The notes under the pieces were generated by a model, which was given only the letters and a program-made list of their open reading frames with translations, made no database searches and was not told where the DNA came from. Source: Candidatus Nanopelagicales bacterium (GTDB taxonomy: Bacteria; Actinomycetota; Actinomycetes; S36-B12). From it: a DNA stretch of 7,467 nt. Below, in pieces: positions 1 through 5,014 of the stretch; position 1 is the stretch's first letter; each line of letters begins with the position of its first letter. Location: positions 1 to 7,467 of the forward strand of contig JAGYOB010000052.1 of the NCBI GenBank assembly GCA_018399515.1. The letters are read 5' to 3'. The translations under genes and the position numbers were made by a program.

Positions 1-656
1 TCGGCGGATTCGGCGGATTCGGCTGCCGGGTCGACCGGCGGCTGGGAGTCAACGCTGCTCGCTTCGCCAGCATCAGCGCTGGGGGTCTCGGTCGTTTCCG
101 CTGGTTCTGCCGGGGCGGCAGCCTCAGGGGCCGGCGCCGCATCGGCGGGCAGTTTGTCCTGCAGCGCGGCGAACAGACGTGCCGCCTGCGACAGCGGGGC
201 GTTGAACAGACCCGCCGCACCGGCCATCGACGCTTTCATGGCACCGGCGAGCTTGGACAACAGGACTTCGCGGGACTCGAGTTCGGCCAGGGTGGCGATC
301 TGTGCCGCATCGAGGACACGGCCGTCCATGTAGCCGCCCTTGACGACGAGCGCGGGGTTGTCCTTAGCGAACGTGCGCAGGCCCTTTGCGGCGGTGACGG
401 GATCACCCTTGACGAACGCAATCGCACTCGGCCCGACGAGGAGATCATCCAGACCCTCGATGCCAGCGTCCTGGGCTGCGCGGCGGGTCAGCGTGTTCTT
501 GACCACAGCGTAGTTCGCCACGTCGGCCAACGACCGGCGCAGTTCCTTCAACTGGGCCACACTCAAGCCGCGGTACTCGGTGAGCACCGCTGCGGTCGAG
601 GAGGTGAACTCCTCGGTGATCTCGGCGACGGCCGCAGCCTTGTCTTCGCGTGCCAC
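1..656 (-). CDS. rplJ: 50S ribosomal protein L10 (partial, C-terminus off the left edge)
   Basis: L10 is the base of the ribosomal stalk. It binds 23S rRNA beside L11 and carries L7/L12 dimers on its C-terminal helix. The frame opens with GTG at 656 and stays open to base 1, giving 218 visible residues starting MAREDKAAAVAEITEEF. Family features are clear: the N-terminal rRNA-binding part (EYRGLSVAQLKELRRSL, residues 28-43; YAVVKNTLTRRA, 49-60), the GPSAIAF strand (75-81), and the C-terminal helix for L7/L12 (LSQAARLFAALQDKL, 155-169). The start is set by GAGGAGG 8 bases upstream (plus 665-671). After residue 170 comes a tail of at least 48 residues rich in Ala, Glu, Pro and Ser, ending in AESAESA at the edge. 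This already exceeds the roughly 165-185 residues I would expect. The leader upstream is probably the autoregulatory L10-binding RNA. The identity is firm; the end lies outside the window. Confidence 0.97.
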   Translation of the reverse strand, partial: MAREDKAAAVAEITEEFTSSTAAVLTEYRGLSVAQLKELRRSLADVANYAVVKNTLTRRAAQDAGIEGLDDLLVGPSAIAFVKGDPVTAAKGLRTFAKDNPALVVKGGYMDGRVLDAAQIATLAELESREVLLSKLAGAMKASMAGAAGLFNAPLSQAARLFAALQDKLPADAAPAPEAAAPAEPAETTETPSADAGEASSVDSQPPVDPAAESAESA

Positions 657-840
657 GTCGGGCACCTCCTCGCGTTCATCCGGGTCGCGCGCGGGGGTGA
701 CCGCGCACCAACTCACCGGTGCGAGGGCGCCACCTGCGCTGGTCGACCCGTTAGGTCCGTTAGGCGCCTCGCTGTCTGCGGGGCGCAACCGGCGGTCTTC
801 GGTAGTGCTGTCTTTCGGTAGTGCTGTCTTTCGGTAGTGC
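657..840 (-). promoter_or_regulatory. Ribosomal protein L10-type mRNA leader (autoregulation site of rplJ)
   Basis: This untranslated stretch precedes rplJ on the minus strand. It contains ACCGAAGACCGCCGGT (plus 792-807), followed by GGCGCCTAACGG and then GCGCAGGTGGCGCC. These resemble the conserved blocks of L10 leader RNAs, in which L10 (or the L10-L7/L12 complex) binds its own mRNA and lowers translation. Further hairpins can be drawn: CGCACC/GGTGCG at plus 704-709 and 718-723, and GCGCC/GGCGC flanking CCGCAGACAGCGA. The 5' part carries extra tandem copies of the GCACTACCGAA(A)GAC segment. No U-run follows the hairpins, so control is more likely at translation than by intrinsic attenuation. 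The family assignment is from memory of the motif. Exact boundaries are uncertain. Confidence 0.68.
795..840 (-). repeat. Tandem 16-base repeat inside the rplJ leader
   Basis: Read on the minus strand, GCACTACCGAAAGACA occurs twice in perfect tandem (plus 825-840 and 809-824). A third copy, GCACTACCGAAGAC (plus 795-808), follows immediately and lacks one A. The third copy is the one that continues into the CCGCCGG of the L10-leader motif, so the first two look like duplications of a functional leader segment. Confidence 0.95.
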
Positions 841-841
841 G

Positions 842-860
842 CGGGCGGCTACACCGCCCG
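842..860 (-). terminator. GC hairpin between rplA and rplJ (terminator or 5'-end hairpin)
   Basis: A perfect 7-bp stem, CGGGCGG/CCGCCCG, encloses a 5-base loop. It lies about 48 bases past the rplA stop. No U-tract follows on the minus strand, so it would be a U-less actinobacterial type at best. Its position at the predicted start point of the rplJ promoter means it could instead be the first hairpin of the rplJ transcript. Confidence 0.45.
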
Positions 861-865
861 GGGGG

Positions 866-895
866 ACGGTACGCGAGTTCGGTCGCGTCCGTCAA
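866..895 (-). promoter_or_regulatory. Putative sigma-70-type promoter for rplJ
   Basis: On the minus strand, TTGACG (plus 890-895) and TACCGT (plus 866-871) are separated by 18 bases. The -35 matches TTGACA in 5 of 6 positions. The -10 fits the actinobacterial TANNNT pattern. The predicted start falls near plus 858-860, just ahead of the leader. This would let rplJ be transcribed apart from secE-nusG-rplK-rplA. It is predicted only from sequence. Confidence 0.55.
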
Positions 896-907
896 AACGA
901 GGGCCGG

Positions 908-1624
908 CTAAGCGACCGAATCATCGCTGGCGACATCGCGCGTGCGGGCCGGATCGATGGGGATGCCGGGGCCCATGGTGGTCGACATGGTGATCTTGGA
1001 GATGTAACGGCCCTTCGACGAGGAGGGCTTGGCCCGCAGGATCTCATCGAGTGCGGCGGCGTAATTCTCCGCCAGTGCAGCCTCGGTGAAGGACGCCTTG
1101 CCGATCGGGAAGTGCAGATTGGAGTTCTTGTCGACGCGGAACTCGATCTTTCCGCCCTTGATCTCCTCGACCGCCTTCGCCACGTCCATGGTCACGGTGC
1201 CGGTTTTGGGGTTCGGCATCAGCCCGCGGGGGCCCAAAACCTTTCCCAGTTTGCCGACCTTGCCCATCAGGTCAGGAGTGGACACGGCGGAATCGAAGTC
1301 CGTCCAGCCGCCAGCGACCCGGTCGATCAACTCGTCTCCCCCGACCTCGTCGGCACCGGCTGCCCGAGCTTCCTCGGCCTTGTCCCCCACGGCGAAGACG
1401 ATCACGCGCGCGGTCTTGCCGGTTCCGTGCGGCAGGTTGACCGTGCCGCGCACCATCTGGTCGGCCTTGCGCGGATCGACACCTAGGCGCATCGAGATCT
1501 CGACGGTGGGGTCGAACTTCGTGGTTGCGGTTTCCTTGACCAGTCGCGTTCCCGCGAGTGGTGCGTACAGGGCGTCTGGGTCGATCTTGGCCGCCGATGC
1601 ACGGTAGGCCTTACTGCGCTGCAT
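908..1624 (-). CDS. rplA: 50S ribosomal protein L1
   Basis: L1 forms the mobile L1 stalk on 23S rRNA helices 76-78 and helps release the E-site tRNA. In many bacteria it also represses translation of its own operon. The 238-residue product is normal in length for actinobacteria. It shows VEISMRLGVDPRKADQMVRG (residues 41-60), LPHGTGKTARVIVFA (64-78), and the L1 signature block LGKVLGPRGLMPNPKTGTV (126-144), followed by GGKIEFRVDK (157-166). I chose ATG at 1624 over the longer in-frame start at 1669 because GAGGAG lies 7 bases upstream and L1 proteins begin MQRSKAYR-like. The tail after PIDPA (residue 226) is short and acidic. The gene lies 138 bp after rplK, and that gap contains a hairpin that may be an L1-binding site. 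The identity is firm. Confidence 0.98.
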   Translation of the reverse strand: MQRSKAYRASAAKIDPDALYAPLAGTRLVKETATTKFDPTVEISMRLGVDPRKADQMVRGTVNLPHGTGKTARVIVFAVGDKAEEARAAGADEVGGDELIDRVAGGWTDFDSAVSTPDLMGKVGKLGKVLGPRGLMPNPKTGTVTMDVAKAVEEIKGGKIEFRVDKNSNLHFPIGKASFTEAALAENYAAALDEILRAKPSSSKGRYISKITMSTTMGPGIPIDPARTRDVASDDSVA

Positions 1625-1680
1625 GCTGCTGCTCCTCGTTGTCAGGCGATGCGACCAAGGGGTGCGCATCAGGTGGCAGT

Positions 1681-1713
1681 GGTGGTCAGCGGGTCGCGCG
1701 CGACCCTCCCACC
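1681..1713 (-). promoter_or_regulatory. Candidate L1-binding hairpin in the rplK-rplA intercistronic region
   Basis: On the minus strand the RNA would form GGUGG/CCACC (plus 1709-1713 and 1681-1685). An asymmetric internal loop follows (GA against GCUGA), then a 6-bp GGGUCG/CGACCC stem with a CGCG loop. The inner part is a perfect 16-base DNA palindrome. The 5' strand GGUGGGAGG matches the start of the L1-binding region of E. coli 23S rRNA as I recall it, and the 3' strand ends in UGACCACC where the rRNA has a similar ...UACCACC. The element lies about 60 bases upstream of the rplA start. Its regulatory role is inferred. A simple processing or stability hairpin is the alternative. Confidence 0.5.
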
Positions 1714-1762
1714 CTTGTCTTCTGTTGTTTTGCGTACTGCTGTGTCGGGGAATCTGGCGTGG

Positions 1763-2191
1763 TCAGCCGTTGACGGATACACCCATGTTGCGCGCGGTGC
1801 CTTCGATGATGCGCATCGCGGCTTCAACGTCGTTGGCGTTGAGATCGGCCATCTTGGTCTCGGCGATCTCACGTACCTGGTCGCGGGTGATGGCTCCGAC
1901 GACGGTCGGCGGGTTGCCGGATCCTTTGTCGAGCCCAGCGGCCTTGAGGATGAGTTTCGCCGCCGGCGGAGTCTTGAGTTTGAAATCGAAGGAGCGGTCC
2001 TCGTAGACGGTGATCTCGACGGGGATGACCTGACCTCGGCTGTTCTCGGTCGCCGCGTTGTAGGCCTTGCAGAAATCCATGATGTTCACCCCGTGCTGGC
2101 CCAGGGCGGGGCCCACGGGCGGCGCGGGGTTGGCCTGACCGGCCTGGATCTGCAACTTGATGAGGCCAGAGACCTTCTTCGACGGAGCCAT
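1763..2191 (-). CDS. rplK: 50S ribosomal protein L11
   Basis: L11 binds the GTPase-associated centre of 23S rRNA next to L10, and with that RNA forms the thiostrepton-type antibiotic site. The 142-residue length is standard. The N-terminal domain carries the proline-rich PPVGPALGQHGVNIM (residues 24-38). The C-terminal rRNA-binding domain carries KGSGNPPTVVGAITRDQVREIA (89-110) and DLNANDVEAAMRIIEGTARNMG (116-137). GTARNMG has Asn where Ser is common. ATG at 2191 is the family start, and the upstream in-frame extension is rejected because it runs back into nusG. AAGGA lies about 12 bases upstream and may be held in a hairpin. The gene follows nusG by 85 bp and precedes rplA, the usual L11-L1 order. 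The identity is firm. Confidence 0.98.
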   Translation of the reverse strand: MAPSKKVSGLIKLQIQAGQANPAPPVGPALGQHGVNIMDFCKAYNAATENSRGQVIPVEITVYEDRSFDFKLKTPPAAKLILKAAGLDKGSGNPPTVVGAITRDQVREIAETKMADLNANDVEAAMRIIEGTARNMGVSVNG

Positions 2192-2204
2192 GACGCAATA
2201 GTGT

Positions 2205-2224
2205 CCTTGTTCGGGCCCGAAAGG
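2205..2224 (-). promoter_or_regulatory. Possible hairpin covering the rplK ribosome binding site
   Basis: The perfect 12-base palindrome TTCGGGCCCGAA (plus 2210-2221) is flanked by bases that extend the pairing. On the minus strand, CCU (plus 2222-2224) can pair with the AGG (plus 2205-2207) of the rplK AAGGA, leaving a 2-base bulge. If formed, the hairpin would hide the Shine-Dalgarno sequence. No U-run follows, so it is a poor terminator. The palindrome is plain; the role is speculative. Confidence 0.35.
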
Positions 2225-2276
2225 CAAAATCGGGGCGGTGGATCGGGTTGGTGCGGAGCAGTTCCTCGGGATCTGC

Positions 2277-3143
2277 TCAGTTCTTCTGGATCTGGTTGAA
2301 AGCGAGCTCGACTGGCGTCTCGCGACCGAAGATCTCGACCAGCCCGGTGACCTTCTGGGCTTCGGCGTTGATCTCAGAGACCGTCGCGTGGAGGGTGGCG
2401 AAGGGGCCATCGACGACAGTGACCGAATCGCCGATGGAGAAGTCGACGATGCGGATCTCTGGTGTGGAGGTGCCGCCTGCAGCAGCAGGCGCACCGGGCT
2501 TCTTCTCCGGTGCCGGAGCGAGGATCGCGACGACCTCCTCGACACTCAACGGGGAGGGGGTGTGGCCATGCCCGACGAATCCGGTCACACCCGGGGTGTG
2601 GCGCACCGCACCCCAGGATTCATCGGTCAGGTCCATACGCACGAGCACATATCCGGGGAACTTCGTCCGCGTGACGACTTTGCGCTGCCCGGACTTGATC
2701 TCCACGACCTCCTCCATGGGCACCTCGACCTGGAAGATGTAGTCCTCCATGTTCAGGCTCGCGATGCGTGATTCGAGGTTGGTCTTGACCCGGTTTTCGT
2801 ACCCGGCGTAGGAGTGCACCACGAACCAGTCCCCCGGGGATAGGCGCATCTGCTCGCGGAACACCTCGACCGGGTCGATGTCCTCGGCCGCCTCGTCTTC
2901 AGCCTCGATCTCAGCCTCGATCTCAGCCTCTGCTTCAGCCTCGACTTCAGCCTCTACCTCAGCCTCTACCTCAGCCTCGACGGTTGCTTCCTCTTGTCGG
3001 GCAGCCTCCTCGACGACATCGGCAACCTCACCGATCTCGGCCAAGGTCGACTCAGCCGAAACAACGGCAGCGGCATCCTCGTCCGCGCCGGCGGGCTGCG
3101 CCGGCGTGGCGAAAGGATCGGTGATGGGGGGCTGCTCGGACAC
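2277..3143 (-). CDS. nusG: Transcription termination/antitermination factor NusG with acidic N-terminal extension
   Basis: NusG binds the RNA polymerase clamp through its NGN domain. Through its KOW domain it contacts Rho or ribosomal protein S10, so it can couple transcription to termination or translation. The 288-residue product has three parts. Residues 1-95 are an acidic, probably disordered extension. The NGN domain begins near 105 (DWFVVHSYAGYENRVKTNLE, 105-124; FPGYVLVRMDL, 162-172; VRHTPGVTGFVG, 180-191). An Ala/Pro linker (209-226) leads to the KOW domain (FSIGDSVTVVDGPFA, 235-249, through EIFGRETPVELAFNQI, 270-285). E. coli NusG is about 180 residues, and acidic extensions are known in actinobacterial NusG. 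Here the extension includes a 4-residue VEAE/AEAE/IEAE tandem repeat at about 55-82. The start is GTG at 3143 with GAGGAG about 11 bases upstream. secE lies 34 bp upstream. The identity is firm. Confidence 0.97.
   Translation of the reverse strand: MSEQPPITDPFATPAQPAGADEDAAAVVSAESTLAEIGEVADVVEEAARQEEATVEAEVEAEVEAEVEAEAEAEIEAEIEAEDEAAEDIDPVEVFREQMRLSPGDWFVVHSYAGYENRVKTNLESRIASLNMEDYIFQVEVPMEEVVEIKSGQRKVVTRTKFPGYVLVRMDLTDESWGAVRHTPGVTGFVGHGHTPSPLSVEEVVAILAPAPEKKPGAPAAAGGTSTPEIRIVDFSIGDSVTVVDGPFATLHATVSEINAEAQKVTGLVEIFGRETPVELAFNQIQKN
2894..2984 (-). repeat. 12-bp tandem repeat array within nusG
   Basis: Near-identical 12-base units (on the plus strand GCCTCGATCTCA, GCCTCTACCTCA and close variants) repeat about seven times. 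They encode a run of VEAE, AEAE and IEAE tetrapeptides in the acidic extension of NusG. The units preserve the reading frame and differ mainly at single positions. That fits expansion by replication slippage followed by drift. Confidence 0.85.
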
Positions 3144-3177
3144 GATCGGGACTTCTCCTCAACAACGATGGCGGCGG

Positions 3178-3399
3178 CTAGCCGAAGATGAACAACACGA
3201 CCTGGGCGAAGATGTAATCCAATACCGCCACAATGCCCGCCATCGCGAGCACGAACACAACGACCACGATCGTGTAGGCGATCAGTTCCTTACGCGTGGG
3301 CCAGATGACCTTACGAAGCTCGGCCACGACCTGACGCAAGAACAACGCGAACCGTCCCAGCAGCGACGGCTGGGTCTGGGGTGCGTCTGTGTCGCTCAC
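3178..3399 (-). CDS. secE: Preprotein translocase subunit SecE
   Basis: SecE clamps SecY in the SecYEG protein-conducting channel of the cytoplasmic membrane. The product is 73 residues, the short single-span form usual in Gram-positive bacteria. It has a polar N-terminus (1-14), an amphipathic cytoplasmic helix with the conserved hinge VAELRKVIWPTRKEL (residues 25-39), and one membrane segment from about 41 to 65 (AYTIVVVVFVLAMAGIVAVL). I chose GTG at 3399, with GAGAGG about 10 bases upstream. The longer in-frame ATG at 3522 is rejected because its extra codons would lie inside tRNA-Trp and its trailer. The gene sits between trpT and nusG as in mycobacteria and streptomycetes, and it probably shares a transcript with nusG. 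The identity is firm. Confidence 0.96.
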   Translation of the reverse strand: MSDTDAPQTQPSLLGRFALFLRQVVAELRKVIWPTRKELIAYTIVVVVFVLAMAGIVAVLDYIFAQVVLFIFG

Positions 3400-3495
3400 G
3401 ATCGCGGAACCTCTCTTGTGCGTCGCCGGCCTCGTCAGGCTGGTTGGGCCCGGCCGATGGTGGCTTGCCGGTCGTAACTGTCCGTTCGGGTGCAG

Positions 3496-3568
3496 CAGGG
3501 CCGGAGGGACTCGAACCCCCAACCACCGGTTTTGGAGACCGGGACTCTACCAATTGAGCTACGGCCCT
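3496..3568 (-). tRNA. trpT: tRNA-Trp (anticodon CCA)
   Basis: This 73-base gene folds into a full cloverleaf. The acceptor stem is AGGGCCG/CGGCCCT with discriminator G. The D stem is GCTC/GAGT, and the anticodon stem CCGGT/ACCGG has loop CTCCAAA (anticodon CCA). The T stem GGGGG/CCCTC has loop TTCGAGT. The 3' CCA is not encoded, since the genome reads CTG after the discriminator. It lies about 96 bp upstream of secE with no clear promoter between, so it may be co-transcribed with secE-nusG and cut out by RNases. Confidence 0.98.
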
Positions 3569-3602
3569 GTGGAGGTCGAGCCCGTGAGCACGCCAGACTG
3601 AA

Positions 3603-3652
3603 GTGGCCCATGATGACCACGGCAGGCTGCCGCACACGGGTGGACAACCACC
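3603..3652. repeat. Short inverted repeats in the trpT/aminotransferase divergent region
   Basis: The 193-bp gap between tRNA-Trp and the plus-strand aminotransferase must hold the start signals for both. It contains CGGCAG-G-CTGCCG (3620-3632) and GGTGG-ACAA-CCACC (3639-3652), both perfect, and a looser GTGG...CCAC pair (3603-3620). They could be operator half-sites or transcript hairpins. No convincing -35/-10 pair was found here for either direction. Confidence 0.5.
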
Positions 3653-3761
3653 GGTGCGGGCGAGTCTACGGCGCGATGGCCGACCGGTTCCACCCGGGCC
3701 GGTCCCCGGGGAGGAGCGCCCCGACGGTGCTGAGGATCTCCCGACGCGAAAAGATGACTCC

Positions 3762-4967
3762 ATGACAGCTCCTGTGCACCGCGTCTCCACCCGTATCGGC
3801 GCCATCAGCGAATCGGCCACGCTGGCCGTCGATGCCCGGGCCAAGGCGTTGAAGGCTGCCGGTCGACCGGTGATCGGATTCGGCGCAGGGGAGCCAGATT
3901 TCGCGACGCCGGATTACATCGTCGCCGCGGCCACGGCCGCCTGCGCTGAGCCCCGCTGGCACCGGTACACGCCCGCCGGTGGGTTACCCGAACTGCGCGA
4001 AGCCATCGCCGCTAAGTCCCTGCGCGATAGTCGGCTGTCGGTCGCCGCCAACCAGGTGCTGGTCACCAACGGTGGCAAGCAGGCCCTGTACAACGCCTTC
4101 GCAGCGTTACTCAACCCCGGTGACGAGGTGCTGCTTCCCGCACCGTACTGGACGACCTATCCCGAATCGATACGTCTCGCCGGCGGCGATCCGGTCATCG
4201 TGCCGACAAGCGTCGACACCGGTTATCGCGCGAGCATCGACGATCTCGATGCGCACGTGTCCGATCGCACCACGATGCTGGTGTTCGTCTCACCGTCCAA
4301 CCCGACCGGAGCGGTCTACACCCCCGAGCAGGTGCGCGAGATCGGCCAGTGGGCACTCGAGCGCGGACTGTGGGTTGTCACCGATGAGATCTACGAGCAC
4401 TTGGTTTACGGCGATGCCCGGTTCTCCTCGATGCCCGTGGAGGTCCCCGAACTCGCCGAGCAGTGCGTTGTCATCAATGGGGTTGCGAAAACCTATGCCA
4501 TGACCGGGTGGCGGGTGGGCTGGATGATCGGCCCCGCCGATGTCATCAAGGCCGCCACCAACCTGCAGTCGCATGCGACGTCCAACGTGGCCAACGTCTC
4601 GCAGGTCGCCGCGCTCGCGGCTGTCAGCGGCGGCCTCGAGGCAGTCGAGGAGATGAAGATCGCCTTCGACCGTCGGCGGCGACTCATCGTGTCGATGCTG
4701 CGAGACATTCCCGGCATCGAATGCCCCGAACCTGAGGGTGCGTTCTATGCGTATCCCAGCGTCCAGGGCCTGCTCGGTCGAACGTTTCGGGGGCGCACTG
4801 CCGCGTCATCGGCCGAACTCGCCGAGATCGTTCTCGACGAGGCCGAGGTCGCCGTGGTGCCCGGTGAAGCGTTCGGCACTCCCGGCTTCTGGCGGCTGTC
4901 CTACGCGCTCAGCGACGACGACCTGACCACCGGGGTCGAACGGATCGCAGCGCTCCTCACCGAGTAA
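3762..4967 (+). CDS. aspC: Class I/II PLP-dependent aminotransferase, aspartate aminotransferase type
   Basis: The 401-residue enzyme belongs to the fold-type I PLP aminotransferases and most likely interconverts aspartate and 2-oxoglutarate with oxaloacetate and glutamate in the cytoplasm. Visible landmarks are the N-terminal GFGAGEPDFATP (39-50), HRYTPAGGLPELREAIA (67-83) and the PLP-phosphate region TNGGKQALYN (102-111). Others are SPSNPTG with Asn180, VTDEIYEHLVY with Asp208 and Tyr211, the Schiff-base Lys243 in NGVAKTYAMTGWRVGW, and carboxylate-binding Arg378 in FWRLSYALSDDDL. The residue before the active lysine is Ala, where Ser is common. ATG at 3762 is chosen because the protein then starts like its relatives. 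The longer in-frame opening from 3603 would run through the intergenic repeats. No strong ribosome binding site is seen. It is the only plus-strand gene. The gene symbol is by type, and substrate specificity (aspartate versus prephenate or other amino acids) is not proven. Confidence 0.9.
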   Translation: MTAPVHRVSTRIGAISESATLAVDARAKALKAAGRPVIGFGAGEPDFATPDYIVAAATAACAEPRWHRYTPAGGLPELREAIAAKSLRDSRLSVAANQVLVTNGGKQALYNAFAALLNPGDEVLLPAPYWTTYPESIRLAGGDPVIVPTSVDTGYRASIDDLDAHVSDRTTMLVFVSPSNPTGAVYTPEQVREIGQWALERGLWVVTDEIYEHLVYGDARFSSMPVEVPELAEQCVVINGVAKTYAMTGWRVGWMIGPADVIKAATNLQSHATSNVANVSQVAALAAVSGGLEAVEEMKIAFDRRRRLIVSMLRDIPGIECPEPEGAFYAYPSVQGLLGRTFRGRTAASSAELAEIVLDEAEVAVVPGEAFGTPGFWRLSYALSDDDLTTGVERIAALLTE

Positions 4968-4990
4968 CTCACGTTCGTCCCAGACTCCGC

Positions 4991-5007
4991 CCGGGTCCGC
5001 ACCCCGG
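4991..5007. terminator. Candidate bidirectional terminator hairpin between convergent genes
   Basis: The 47-bp gap between the aminotransferase stop and the murB stop holds a 5-bp CCGGG/CCCGG stem with a 7-base loop. No T-run lies on either side. Its position between two converging genes suggests a termination role, but the hairpin is short and could be chance in GC-rich DNA. Confidence 0.3.
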
Positions 5008-5014
5008 TCATCGA

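Noticed and set aside
821..1486. 221-codon plus-strand open frame opposite rplA
   Set aside because: It mirrors rplA codons, lacks family motifs and has no credible start context.
1691..1706. Perfect 16-bp palindrome GGGTCGCGCGCGACCC as a repressor operator
   Set aside because: It lies between two co-oriented ribosomal genes with no promoter, and it fits better as the inner stem of an RNA hairpin.
2192..2545. Upstream extension of rplK overlapping nusG
   Set aside because: This frame is a shadow of the nusG 3' end; the family start MAPSKKVSGLIKLQ begins at 2191.
2878..3477. Plus-strand frame with a Ser/Ala repeat (SASISASAS)
   Set aside because: It is the antisense reading of the NusG Glu/Ala repeat and continues through secE; no real protein features.
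3400..3522. Upstream extension of secE to the ATG at 3522
   Set aside because: The extra codons fall inside tRNA-Trp and its trailer; GTG at 3399 has a proper ribosome binding site and gives the normal SecE length.
3663..3692. Possible trpT promoter TGGAAC-18-TAGACT on the minus strand
   Set aside because: The -10 is fair but the -35 matches only 3 of 6 positions, and the leader before the tRNA would be about 85 bases. Too weak to list.
3603..3761. Upstream in-frame extension of the aminotransferase
   Set aside because: The extra 53 residues are unlike the family N-terminus and cover the divergent promoter region; ATG at 3762 gives the normal start.
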